Below, one piece after another: positions 8,318-15,279 of a stretch of 64,000 nucleotides of DNA. A program made the translations under genes and the position numbers. Source of the stretch: an uncultured Anaerolineae bacterium. GTDB taxonomy: Bacteria; Chloroflexota; Anaerolineae; Promineifilales; Promineifilaceae. The first letter of the stretch is position 1, and each line of letters starts with the position of its first letter. The DNA lies in the NCBI GenBank assembly GCA_905479495.1, contig CAJQMR010000005.1:396127-460126 (forward strand), given 5' to 3'. The notes under the pieces are model-generated. The model worked only from the letters and a program-made list of their open reading frames with translations, had not been told where the DNA came from and did no database searches.

Positions 8318-9502
8318 TCAATCCTTGAACAGAATTAAATTCCATCTGTAAATCCAACCAGTTCTTGGAATACCCTCAGAAAAATCGAAGTATTCAACAT
8401 ATACCCAATTATTTTCACGTTTTAGCTGTTCGACTAATTGATTTGGGTAAACTCGAGTTATTATGGCACCATTTCTCGAAGGCTGAGTACGGATCAGTGA
8501 TGGACGTTTTACAACAAGAATTATTGCTTTGTTAGATGTCTCTCCAGATAGTTCTGCATATGGAATAAGGCGTTCACCAAGATCGACAATGGTTTCTAGG
8601 TATTGATTAGTCAAATCCATACTTTGATTTACTGTTTCGAGTTGTGTTTGTAATTCAACGGTGTTTTCCTCGAGCGCTTGAGAGGAGAGTGCCTGTTTTT
8701 CCATTTGTTCACTCAAATGAATAGTAACTTGCTGAGTTTCTTCTAGTGTTCGTCCGGTATCATAGCTGCTTTGCAAGCTTAACCAACTGAGTATGATTGT
8801 AAGAAGAAGAAGAACATCTCTGGTAATTTGAGCAATACCTTCTCGGGTAATTCGACCTTTCTTAATTTCGTTAGCGTGATCAGCAAAACGCGCTTCAAAC
8901 TCTGATATTATCTCGTCGTCAATTTGTAAGGTCTTACTACTAGCTACAGAAGCCAATAATGCTGAGATCTCACTTAAGAATCCTTCTCCAAGGTCCAGTT
9001 GTGGAGTTTGAATCGAAGAAAGAAGGGTATGGCTTAATTGAGAAAGAGCCGGAAATTCTACAAGCGATGATAGTGATTCAAGTTCAGTGAGGCGAATGCT
9101 ATCATAAAAAACTTGCATGGATTCCGAGGCATCTAAAATAGGTTTCAAATCTGCAATCAATCTTGAGTGGATTTTGTTAAATGCGGCTTGATTTTCCATC
9201 AATTGTTCACGAAATAACTGTGAAGTTTTTAGGATATTTCCAATATCAGTGGCAAATCGCAACTGAGGTATATCCATTGCCTCTATTAGTTGGCTGGAAA
9301 TGGACTTAGTAATAAAAGAGTAGTCTGGCAACAGTCGAGAGTAATCCATCGTTGGCATTAAATCGGCGAAACTTTGTGAAATCCGCAACTGTTTCCCAAT
9401 ATCTTGCATTAGGTGTTTTTGATGGAGGCTTAGTGACTCAGCCAGCTGTTTGATTGTTTCTTGATAATATGGGAAAAAACCAGAAAAATCCTTTTCGTTC
9501 AT
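8318..9502 (-). CDS. Hypothetical protein: helical N-domain, one membrane helix, coiled coil, SH3b-like C-terminus (cassette gene)
   Basis: A 394-residue protein with no confident family assignment. The first about 215 residues are helical and polar. A single membrane helix follows (DVLLLLTIILSWLSL), then a predicted coiled coil rich in Gln/Glu (HLSEQMEKQALSSQALEEN). The C-terminal about 65 residues resemble a bacterial SH3 domain (IRTQPSRNGAIITRV ... WVYVEYF ... TGWIYRWNL). This layout could suit a membrane-anchored sensor or effector of a defence or envelope function, but that is speculation. It sits between attC-like sites 2 and 3 and lacks the genome's ACGGCCGT octamer. Confidence 0.7.
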   Translation of the reverse strand: MNEKDFSGFFPYYQETIKQLAESLSLHQKHLMQDIGKQLRISQSFADLMPTMDYSRLLPDYSFITKSISSQLIEAMDIPQLRFATDIGNILKTSQLFREQLMENQAAFNKIHSRLIADLKPILDASESMQVFYDSIRLTELESLSSLVEFPALSQLSHTLLSSIQTPQLDLGEGFLSEISALLASVASSKTLQIDDEIISEFEARFADHANEIKKGRITREGIAQITRDVLLLLTIILSWLSLQSSYDTGRTLEETQQVTIHLSEQMEKQALSSQALEENTVELQTQLETVNQSMDLTNQYLETIVDLGERLIPYAELSGETSNKAIILVVKRPSLIRTQPSRNGAIITRVYPNQLVEQLKRENNWVYVEYFDFSEGIPRTGWIYRWNLILFKD

Positions 9503-9542
9503 AATGCTCTCTCACCTACGAGTAGTTGATGCTCATCAAGCC

Positions 9543-9621
9543 GTATAACGCCTACCTCACAGGGAAACAAAAGCCGAGCGCAGCGGCGCTTTTGTTTTTC
9601 CTGTGAAGGTTCTTGTTATGA
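9543..9621. other. attC-like recombination site 3
   Basis: Cores GTATAAC (9543-9549) and GTTATGA (9615-9621) enclose a near-perfect hairpin: CACAGG...CCTGTG and AACAAAAGCC...GGCGCTTTTGTT around GAGCGCAGC. It is 79 bp long and ends 3 bp before the stop of the 94-residue gene. Structurally it is the clearest of the three. Confidence 0.75.
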
Positions 9622-9624
9622 GAG

Positions 9625-9909
9625 TTATTCATAATCATTCCAATTTACCGATGGGCATATGGTTAATGCATATTCTTTAGCTTCTTTAACCGAGCTATAT
9701 ACACCACCCATGAAAGTTTTCTCCCCACTATAAGCTCCAACATGTATTCCATAGAAGGTGCCGAACTGATCATCTCGTACTTTAGGTTCATCTTCATAGT
9801 CACCAGAACCCGGTTTGTAATTAGTTTTTATAACATGGACTTCATTTTTTTTCGTGCCGTCATAAAGCCAAGTTCCACTAAGAATTACTTGTTCCTCGAT
9901 TTGATTCAT
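9625..9909 (-). CDS. Small hypothetical protein (cassette gene)
   Basis: A 94-residue soluble protein, acidic at the end, with no family recognised. It contains LSGTWLYDGTKKNEVHVI and YGIHVGAYSGEKTFMGGVY, suggesting a compact beta-rich fold. No signal peptide or membrane helix. It lies immediately beside attC-like site 3 and next to the TTATGCCG repeat array. That would make it the first cassette if the array is the insertion end. Small orphan proteins of this size are typical cassette contents. Confidence 0.65.
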   Translation of the reverse strand: MNQIEEQVILSGTWLYDGTKKNEVHVIKTNYKPGSGDYEDEPKVRDDQFGTFYGIHVGAYSGEKTFMGGVYSSVKEAKEYALTICPSVNWNDYE

Positions 9910-9939
9910 GTTCCAGCTCTTTTACTCATAACTAAGTGA

Positions 9940-10135
9940 TTATGCCGCATGAAGTTCGGCATATCCACCCTGCATTTCGGGTTATGCCGCGCGTTTTTCG
10001 GCATAATTCCCTGTATACGGTAAAAATGCTGCGCAAATGTCGGCATATCCTGAAAACTGGGGTTTTAGACTGAACGACTGGCAGCATAATTCCCCCATAA
10101 TAGCATAAATTGCCGAATTGATGCTCAGCGGCATT
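9940..10135. repeat. Array of TTATGCCG / CGGCATAA inverted repeats (candidate recombination or attI-like region)
   Basis: TATGCCG-N9-CGGCATA at 9941-9963 and TTATGCCG-N9-CGGCATAA at 9982-10006 are clear. A third right arm CGGCATAT is at 10041 with a degenerate left arm. Related halves GCAGCATAAT (10081) and TAGCATAAATTGCCGAATT (10101) follow. Repeat spacing is about 40 bp. Arms of 7-8 bp around a 9-bp centre resemble tyrosine-recombinase binding sites. The array abuts the cassettes and precedes no obvious promoter of a host gene. Confidence 0.6.
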
Positions 10136-10137
10136 GC

Positions 10138-10230
10138 TTAACTGGTTTCCGCCGCAAGAACGGCCGTTTCCCCAATCCCCGCCTTATTACGCAACTTCGC
10201 CAAGACGAGGGCACCCACGTTTTTCAGAAT
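10138..10230 (-). pseudogene. Duplicated 3' remnant of a polyphosphate glucokinase gene
   Basis: The last about 28 codons before the stop at 10138 read LRNKAGIGETAVLAAETS. The end of the intact kinase gene at 10595 reads LRNEAGIVGAAVLAAESS. The nucleotide match covers about 90 bp (roughly 70% by eye) and stops near 10230. No kinase core is present. The frame extends upstream to 10332 but that part overlaps another gene and matches nothing recognised. It contains an ACGGCCGT where the intact copy has ACGGCAGC. Confidence 0.55.
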
Positions 10231-10231
10231 G

Positions 10232-10558
10232 CTATCTGTCGCTAGTCTGCCCACCTTTTCTAACCCCAAAAGCCGCAAAACTGAGATAAAACAGGCCGAT
10301 AATGACAAACAGACCTCCCGGCGCACCGCCACAGGCCAAGCGGAGCATCGCCATCTGTTGTTCTGGGGAATCGGGAAGAGGTATCCCGGTTTGTTCTACT
10401 ATCAGGAGTTCCCAAAGAAGATAAATTTGCCCTACAAGGAATCCCCAGAAAATGAGCTTGCCCTCGTTTTTCGCCTTGTTTTTTCGCGCTTTCCACCAAG
10501 ATACAAGCAGGAAAGCTTGAATGAAAAGGACAATAATAGTGGGGACAAAATAAATCAT
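10232..10558 (-). CDS. Small hypothetical membrane protein
   Basis: A 108-residue protein with hydrophobic segments at its start (MIYFVPTIIVLFIQAFLLV), middle (FWGFLVGQIYLLWELLIV) and end (GLFVIIGLFYLSFAAFGV), probably three membrane helices. No family recognised. It sits exactly between the duplicated kinase 3' remnant (10138-10230) and the intact kinase gene (stop at 10595). It may therefore have arrived with the event that duplicated the kinase end. Another frame overlaps it (10260-10499) but lacks coherent features. Confidence 0.55.
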   Translation of the reverse strand: MIYFVPTIIVLFIQAFLLVSWWKARKNKAKNEGKLIFWGFLVGQIYLLWELLIVEQTGIPLPDSPEQQMAMLRLACGGAPGGLFVIIGLFYLSFAAFGVRKGGQTSDR

Positions 10559-10594
10559 CGCTTGATTTTTCGTGTCTGTGGTTTGATGAATTGA

Positions 10595-11338
10595 CTAGCT
10601 TGATTCTGCGGCGAGAACGGCAGCTCCCACAATCCCCGCTTCGTTACGCAGCTCTGCCGGGACAATGGTGGCCCGTGTTTTGATGTAGGGCAGGAACTCG
10701 TCATGTTTTTTGCTGATACCGCCGCCAATGATGATCAGCTCTGGCGAAAACAGGAATTCGATATGCTGGAAGTAGGTGTTGAGCCGCTTGCCCCACTGCT
10801 TCCAACTCAGGTTTTTCTCGTCGCGGATGCGCTCGGCGGCGTAATCTTCGGCATCTCTTTTCATATTGCGCAGGTAAAGATGGCCGAGTTCGGTGTTGGG
10901 GAGGAAACGGCCGTTCACAAACACCGCGCTGCCAATCCCCGTACCCAGCGTAAAAATCATCACCGTGCCCAACTGCCCCTGGCCCGCGCCAAAGCGCATT
11001 TCGGCCAGACCGGCCACGTCCGCATCGTTGCCCAGCACAACCGGGCAGCCGGTTGCCTCAGCCATCGCTTGCTGGCTGGCATAGCCAATCCAGTCATCGT
11101 CGATATTGGCCGCAGAGTGCGTGACACCCTTGATGACAATAGCCGGAATGCCCACGCCAATCGGGCCGCTGTATTCAAAGTGATCCACAATTTCCTTGAG
11201 CACACCGATGACGGCCTGGGGCTTAGCAGGCTGAGGCGTGGGAATGCGCAGCCGATCCGTCACCATCTCCCCTTTTTCCGTGTCTACCAGCGCACCTTTG
11301 ATGCCGCTGCCGCCAATGTCGATGCCGAGTGTGATCAT
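10595..11338 (-). CDS. ppgK: Polyphosphate--glucose phosphotransferase (ROK family)
   Basis: A 247-residue cytoplasmic enzyme, close to the usual length. It makes glucose 6-phosphate using inorganic polyphosphate (often also ATP). The N-terminal phosphate loop GIDIGGSGIKGALVDT, the glucose-binding NDADVAGLAEMRFGAG and the second loop TLGTGIGSAVFVNGRFLPNTELGH match PPGK more closely than ATP glucokinases; the ANIDDDWIG segment is also characteristic. It lacks the Cys-rich zinc loop of many ROK repressors. A Shine-Dalgarno-like GGAGG precedes the start. It lies downstream of the patatin and enoyl-CoA hydratase genes on the same strand, separated from them by a repeat. Confidence 0.9.
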   Translation of the reverse strand: MITLGIDIGGSGIKGALVDTEKGEMVTDRLRIPTPQPAKPQAVIGVLKEIVDHFEYSGPIGVGIPAIVIKGVTHSAANIDDDWIGYASQQAMAEATGCPVVLGNDADVAGLAEMRFGAGQGQLGTVMIFTLGTGIGSAVFVNGRFLPNTELGHLYLRNMKRDAEDYAAERIRDEKNLSWKQWGKRLNTYFQHIEFLFSPELIIIGGGISKKHDEFLPYIKTRATIVPAELRNEAGIVGAAVLAAESS

Positions 11339-11371
11339 TTTTTCCTCCTTGTTTGGTGTTCGGTAACCCGT

Positions 11372-12199
11372 TTACTTTTTACCGATTACCGACAACTGTT
11401 CTTCAACTTCGCGTACGGCCGTTCGCCCCGCCTCAATCCCTTCATCCAGCCGATGAAAATCGAACAGGCCAATGGAACCCATGTTTGGCTGTAACAATAC
11501 TTCCGGGCGGGAAACGGCCAGATGTTTTTGCAATGTTTGGGCCGTGATGATGTCGGCCACAACCGACATGATTTGCCACGTTTTACGCCGCTGTGTCAGG
11601 GCCAGGGCTCGGCCAAGCACGCCGGTGGGTGTCGGAGCCGGTTTGTCTGGCGTGCCAAAGGGAGCCGAGTTGCTTAAATCGACAGCAATCACGTAGGTGG
11701 CCCCACGTGCCCGGGCAATGTTGAACGGCGTGTTGTTGAGAATCCCACCATCAGACAGCACCATGCCGTCTCGCTCTACGGGGGGAAAGAGGATGGGGAT
11801 GGCGATGGTGGCCAGGACGGCCGTAATCACATCCCCTTCATCTAAAATCACCTCTTTGCGTGCGACCAAATCTGAGGTAACAACGGCCAGTGGGATACCC
11901 AGGTCGGCAAAGGTGGGGCGACCAATGAACGATTCCAGCAACTGTTCGATTTTGGTCACGCCTGTTAAGGCAGGAGCGCTGCCGGCAAATGAATACATCG
12001 AGCCGATGTTAATTTCCCGAAAGCCCTCAGTGAGATCGTCGCAGGTTAGTCCAGCAGCGTACAGTGCCCCCACCAGTCCGCCAATACTGGTACCCGTGAT
12101 GAGATTCGGCCGTATGCCCAACCGTTCCAGCTCCATTAACACACCAATGTGAGCCGCCCCGCGCGCCCCACCGCCGCCTAATGCCAGACCAATTTTCAT
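11372..12199 (-). CDS. Patatin-like phospholipase (RssA-type)
   Basis: A 275-residue lipid acyl hydrolase. The start at 12199 gives MKIGLALGGGGARG directly after an AGGAAAG ribosome site; the longer frame to 12253 would read through a hairpin repeat. The oxyanion-hole motif GGGGARG, the nucleophile serine in GTSIGG and the catalytic Asp in DGGILNN are all visible. No signal peptide, so it probably acts on the inner face of the membrane or on cytoplasmic lipids. It lies between enoyl-CoA hydratase and polyphosphate glucokinase on the same strand, but a role in fatty acid metabolism is only suggested by that proximity. Confidence 0.88.
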   Translation of the reverse strand: MKIGLALGGGGARGAAHIGVLMELERLGIRPNLITGTSIGGLVGALYAAGLTCDDLTEGFREINIGSMYSFAGSAPALTGVTKIEQLLESFIGRPTFADLGIPLAVVTSDLVARKEVILDEGDVITAVLATIAIPILFPPVERDGMVLSDGGILNNTPFNIARARGATYVIAVDLSNSAPFGTPDKPAPTPTGVLGRALALTQRRKTWQIMSVVADIITAQTLQKHLAVSRPEVLLQPNMGSIGLFDFHRLDEGIEAGRTAVREVEEQLSVIGKK

Positions 12200-12222
12200 G
12201 ATTTTACTTTCCTTTGCAAGAG

Positions 12223-12281
12223 AGGTGCGACGCACTTGCATTAAGTGAAGCAAAACCTCTAGGAGGAAGTGCGTCGCACCT
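12223..12281. repeat. 15-bp perfect inverted repeat between two genes
   Basis: AGGTGCGACGCACTT (12223-12237) and AAGTGCGTCGCACCT (12267-12281) form a perfect stem around a 29-nt loop that includes CCTCTAGGAGG. It lies between the enoyl-CoA hydratase stop and the patatin start. There is no U-run, so it is more likely a palindromic repeat element or mRNA-processing hairpin than a terminator. Confidence 0.65.
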
Positions 12282-12287
12282 GTATCG

Positions 12288-13079
12288 TTACTTTCCCTTG
12301 AACTGAGGCGGCCGTTTCATCATGAAACTTTGCGCCCCTTCCAAAAAATCCTCGCTGCTCATCAGCTGGCTTTGTGCCCAGCCTTCCAGCATGAGGCCAC
12401 GGTCAATGTCACTTAACCCATCGATGACCCGCTTGGCCATACCCACCGCCAGCGGTGCCGCCTGATTGATTTCTGCGGCCAGTTCCTCTGCCTTGCTCAT
12501 CAGTTGGTTAGCGGGCAGTACATAATTCACAATGCCCCAGCGTTCCGCGTAGGCCATGTCAAAATGCCGCCCGGTGAAGATGAGCTCTTTGGCGCGGGCT
12601 GGGCCAACCAGCCGGGTGAGCCGCGTGGTGCCGCCCACATCGGGAATGATGCCCAGGCGCGTTTCCGGCAGTCCCATCTGCGTGCCTTCGGCGGCAATGC
12701 GGATGTCGCAGGCCAGGGCCAGCTCCATTGCCAGCCCCAGGCAGTAGCCGTGCAGCAGGGCAATGGTGGGAATCTCCAGCCGCTCCAGCCGGGTATGCAC
12801 CGCCTGAAAATCATCGGTGATGCTGCGCATGCGCTGCTGCCAGTGTGGCCCATATTTTTGGGCCAGCCCCAGCAAGTTGCTCACGTCGATTCCGGCGGAG
12901 AATACCTTGCCTTCACCGCGAATGATGACGGTGCGGATGCCGGGGGTGCGGTTGGCAGTGGTTACGGCCGTATCCAACGCCTCTACCAGTTCCGCATTCA
13001 TCGCATTCCGTTTATCCGGCCGGTTCAGAATAATTTCAAAAATGGTATCTCGCTGTTTGGTTAGCACTAACTCGCTCAT
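12288..13079 (-). CDS. Enoyl-CoA hydratase/isomerase family protein
   Basis: A 263-residue crotonase-fold enzyme. NRPDKRNAMNAEL is the N-terminal signature. FSAGIDVSNL forms part of the oxyanion hole. LPETRLGIIPDVGGTTRL carries the first catalytic Glu region. LVGPARAKELIFTGRHFDMAYAERWGIVNYV is the typical C-terminal stretch. It probably hydrates or isomerises enoyl-CoA thioesters in beta-oxidation or a related CoA pathway; the exact substrate cannot be read from the sequence. Followed by the inverted repeat at 12223-12281 and the patatin gene. No other beta-oxidation genes are nearby. Confidence 0.88.
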   Translation of the reverse strand: MSELVLTKQRDTIFEIILNRPDKRNAMNAELVEALDTAVTTANRTPGIRTVIIRGEGKVFSAGIDVSNLLGLAQKYGPHWQQRMRSITDDFQAVHTRLERLEIPTIALLHGYCLGLAMELALACDIRIAAEGTQMGLPETRLGIIPDVGGTTRLTRLVGPARAKELIFTGRHFDMAYAERWGIVNYVLPANQLMSKAEELAAEINQAAPLAVGMAKRVIDGLSDIDRGLMLEGWAQSQLMSSEDFLEGAQSFMMKRPPQFKGK

Positions 13080-13095
13080 CTACCTCTCCGTTTTT

Positions 13096-13360
13096 TCAGT
13101 AAAAAGTAAAAAGTTATAAGTGAAAAGTTATTATTACATCGTCACATAAGTTTTCTAAATTTCGAACTGTCATGCTGAGGTCCTCCGAAGCATCCCTAAA
13201 ACATTGGCAAGCTCTAAAGTTTTCTCGCGTTAGAGGGATTCTGCCTGACAGGAGTCAGGAACCCCGAAGACTCTGTTCAGAATGACACTCAAAAGGTTAA
13301 ATTACTTTGTTGACCGTGTAGTATCCACTTTTCACTTTTTACTTATCACTTTTCACTCTC
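13096..13360. repeat. Composite intergenic repeat region
   Basis: The 266-bp gap between the enoyl-CoA hydratase and the AhpD-like gene is made of repeats. AGTAAAAAGTAAAAAGTTATAAG lies near 13100 (written as AGTAAAAAGT twice). A palindromic element at 13160-13290 starts GTCATGCTGAGG and ends TTCAGAATGACA, with the inner words CCTCCGAAGCATCCC and GGGATTC. At 13318-13360 is CACTTTTCACTTTTTACTTATCAC, the reverse form of the first word type. No promoter recognised. Confidence 0.55.
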
Positions 13361-13900
13361 CAGTCGATACGCTTCCAACTCCACGCCCAGCCCGTCAGCC
13401 AGGCGGTTAACAAAAGCATAATACCCCGTCACCTGATTTATATCCAAAATCGCCGCATCGCTAAATCCCACGTTGCGCAAGGCGATGACGTCAGGTTCCA
13501 CCATTTCCCAGGGGGTGAGCGTAAGTTTTTCTGCGTAAGACAACATTTGCCGGTCGGCGTCGCTTAAATTGGCGCTGCGCCACTCTGTTTTGAGGGCTTC
13601 GACAAGCGCTTTGTCGTCGGTCAGGCGGAGCAGCCCGGCTCCGTGGTGGACAATTCAATAGTGACATTTGTTGGCTACCGAGGCGACCACGGCAATCATC
13701 TCACGCTGTGCCCGGCTCAGGTCCGATTTGCCGCGCATGAGGTGAGCGTACAGGTCATAGTGCGTGCGCAGGGATTTAGGGTTCAGGCTGTGGATGCGCA
13801 GGATGTTGTCCACCACGCCCACCGGCTCGATGTACTTCTCATACATCGCCTTCAACGCCCCAGTTGCTTCTGCCATAGAAATCATCTTAATCCAGGCCAT
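13346..13900 (-). CDS. AhpD-like (peroxidase-related) protein with in-frame TGA: candidate selenoprotein
   Basis: One continuous frame from ATG 13900 to the stop at 13346 is interrupted only by TGA at 13655-13657. Before it: AVVASVANKCHY; after it: IVHHGAGLLRL. The carboxymuconolactone decarboxylase/AhpD family has C-x-x-C-x3-H-H here. The TGA falls exactly on the second active-site Cys, giving C-H-Y-U-I-V-H-H. The rest (about 184 residues in all) matches family length, and the second half remains conserved in style. A 6-bp hairpin follows the TGA at a SECIS-compatible distance. The start is set by AGGAGAATCAA before ATG. Likely thiol/selenol peroxidase-type redox activity. The alternative is a nonsense-mutated gene or sequencing error. 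Confidence 0.75.
13626..13643 (-). promoter_or_regulatory. SECIS-like hairpin downstream of the in-frame TGA
   Basis: On the minus strand CGGAGC (13643-13638), loop CGGGCT and GCTCCG (13631-13626) form a perfect 6-bp stem. The loop begins 18 nt after the TGA, with G as its second base. This fits the general bacterial SECIS pattern (short stem, small loop with an early G, 16-37 nt downstream of UGA). The pairing could be chance in GC-rich coding DNA. Confidence 0.5.
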
Positions 13901-13915
13901 TTGATTCTCCTTGTC

Positions 13916-13937
13916 GGTCAAGTTGGCAAACTTGACC
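13916..13937. repeat. GGTCAAGTT-GGCA-AACTTGACC palindrome
   Basis: A perfect 9-bp inverted repeat with a 4-nt centre, just upstream of the AhpD-like gene start and between divergent genes. It could be an operator or a short palindromic repeat; there is no adjacent regulator gene. Confidence 0.45.
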
Positions 13938-14040
13938 TACGAAATGATAGCAAAAGAGGGGCAAGGACGCAGGCGGTTGGCAAATCATGCCGGGTTGGTG
14001 ACAATTGGCACAACCTACCTGAACCGAGGAATGCAAAACC

Positions 14041-15063
14041 ATGTCCAAAAAAGTTTATATTGCCTACACGGGCGGCACAATTGGGATGCAGCGGGTAAAC
14101 GGCCGTTACCAACCCATCCCCAACTTCTTACAGCGGCTCATGGCCGACAACCCGGCCTTCCATCACCCGGAGCTGCCCCAATTCACCATCAATCAGTACG
14201 ATCCGCTGCTCGATTCGCCCAACATGACTCCTGGCGACTGGTCGCGCATCGCCACCGACATCTGCGACCATTACGACGCGTATGATGGCTTCATCGTCCT
14301 GCACGGCACGGATACGATGGCTTACACCGCTTCGGCGCTGGCCTTTATGCTGGATGGCCTAGGCAAGCCGGTCATCTGCACCGGCTCACAAATTCCCCTG
14401 TGCGAAATTCGCAACGATGCCCAGGACAACCTGATTGCTGCCCTGCTGCTGGCGGCCAACTACGCCATCCCGGAGGTGTGCCTGCTGTTTCACAGCCAGC
14501 TTTTGCGTGGCTGCCGCGTAGTGAAGGTGAATGCCGATGGGTTTGATGCCTTCGAGTCGCCCAACTGCCCGCCGCTGGCCACGTTGGGGATTGATGTGGA
14601 GGTGAATTGGGGGTTGGTGAAACGGCCGTCTCTCCCCCTCCCACCCATCAATTTGCAAACCATCCGCGAACCCGGCGAAGTGGGCGCCCTGCGGCTTTAC
14701 CCCGGTATGTCGGCCCGCATTTTGGAGAATGTGCTCCAGCCGCCGCTGCGTGGCCTGGTGCTAGAAACCTACGGCGCGGGCAACGCCCCAACCAACAATC
14801 CTGCCTTTTTGGAGGTGTTGGCCGCCGCTATTGCTCGTGGCGTGGTGATTGTGGACTGCACCCAATGTTTGCGTGGCACGGTGGACCTGACAAAATACGC
14901 CACCGGTTCTGCCCTGGCCGACATCGGCCTGCTCAGCGGCTACGACATGACGGCCGAAGCGGCGCTGACTAAGCTGGCCTACCTGCTCAGCATCGAGACA
15001 GATATTGAGGTCGTAAAGGCAAAAATGCAGCAAAGTTTGCGGGGGGAATTGGAACGGCCGTAA
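14041..15063 (+). CDS. ansA: Type I L-asparaginase (cytoplasmic, AnsA-like)
   Basis: A 340-residue amidohydrolase converting asparagine to aspartate and ammonia. The N-terminal YTGGTIGM carries the catalytic Thr. VLHGTDTMAYTASAL carries the second Thr-Asp pair, and TGSQIPL follows it. These are the standard asparaginase motifs. The length and absence of a signal peptide fit the cytoplasmic AnsA type. It is divergent from the AhpD-like gene with about 140 bp between. An ACGGCCGT lies within the gene start region (14099), encoding part of VNGRY, and another at the stop. Highly confident family call; affinity class inferred. Confidence 0.92.
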   Translation: MSKKVYIAYTGGTIGMQRVNGRYQPIPNFLQRLMADNPAFHHPELPQFTINQYDPLLDSPNMTPGDWSRIATDICDHYDAYDGFIVLHGTDTMAYTASALAFMLDGLGKPVICTGSQIPLCEIRNDAQDNLIAALLLAANYAIPEVCLLFHSQLLRGCRVVKVNADGFDAFESPNCPPLATLGIDVEVNWGLVKRPSLPLPPINLQTIREPGEVGALRLYPGMSARILENVLQPPLRGLVLETYGAGNAPTNNPAFLEVLAAAIARGVVIVDCTQCLRGTVDLTKYATGSALADIGLLSGYDMTAEAALTKLAYLLSIETDIEVVKAKMQQSLRGELERP

Positions 15064-15279
15064 GACACTTTTGCAACCCCTTTCCGGTAACCCCGTACAG
15101 TGCGGTGAGCAACGGCCGTTTCCAACCAAACCAATTTCCCAAGCCAGGGTAACTCAAAACTGGTATTCTTACGGAGTTGTCACATCGGCTGCCGCAGCGG
15201 TGTTTAACCATATGGCACCGGGTCATCTGCTGATGACATCATTACTAAATTACACAATACCTGAATAACCCAATTTCTT

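Larger units (their letters stand above)
6355..10135 (-). mobile_element. Integron-like gene cassette array (no integrase in window)
   Basis: Three consecutive minus-strand genes, each followed at its 3' end by an imperfect palindrome with attC core sites. At the upstream end is an array of recombinase-like inverted repeats. In two cases the attC core ends 4-6 bp from the stop codon, as expected for cassettes. The ACGGCCGT octamer, otherwise found about every 750 bp, is absent from 6168 to 10159. No tyrosine recombinase gene is visible, so this may be a CALIN-type cluster or part of a larger array. Confidence 0.65.

Noticed and set aside
8318..9502. Methyl-accepting chemotaxis protein
   Set aside because: A membrane helix plus coiled coil is suggestive, but no HAMP or conserved MCP hairpin motif is present and the C-terminus looks like an SH3b domain.
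10138..10332. Independent 64-residue gene
   Set aside because: Only the last about 28 codons show homology (to the polyphosphate glucokinase end); the rest overlaps another frame, so it is treated as a remnant.
11697..12152. 151-residue plus-strand frame in the patatin region
   Set aside because: Antisense to the patatin-like gene, which has all its catalytic motifs.
13346..13546. Separate 66-residue gene
   Set aside because: It is the in-frame C-terminal continuation of the AhpD-like protein beyond the TGA.
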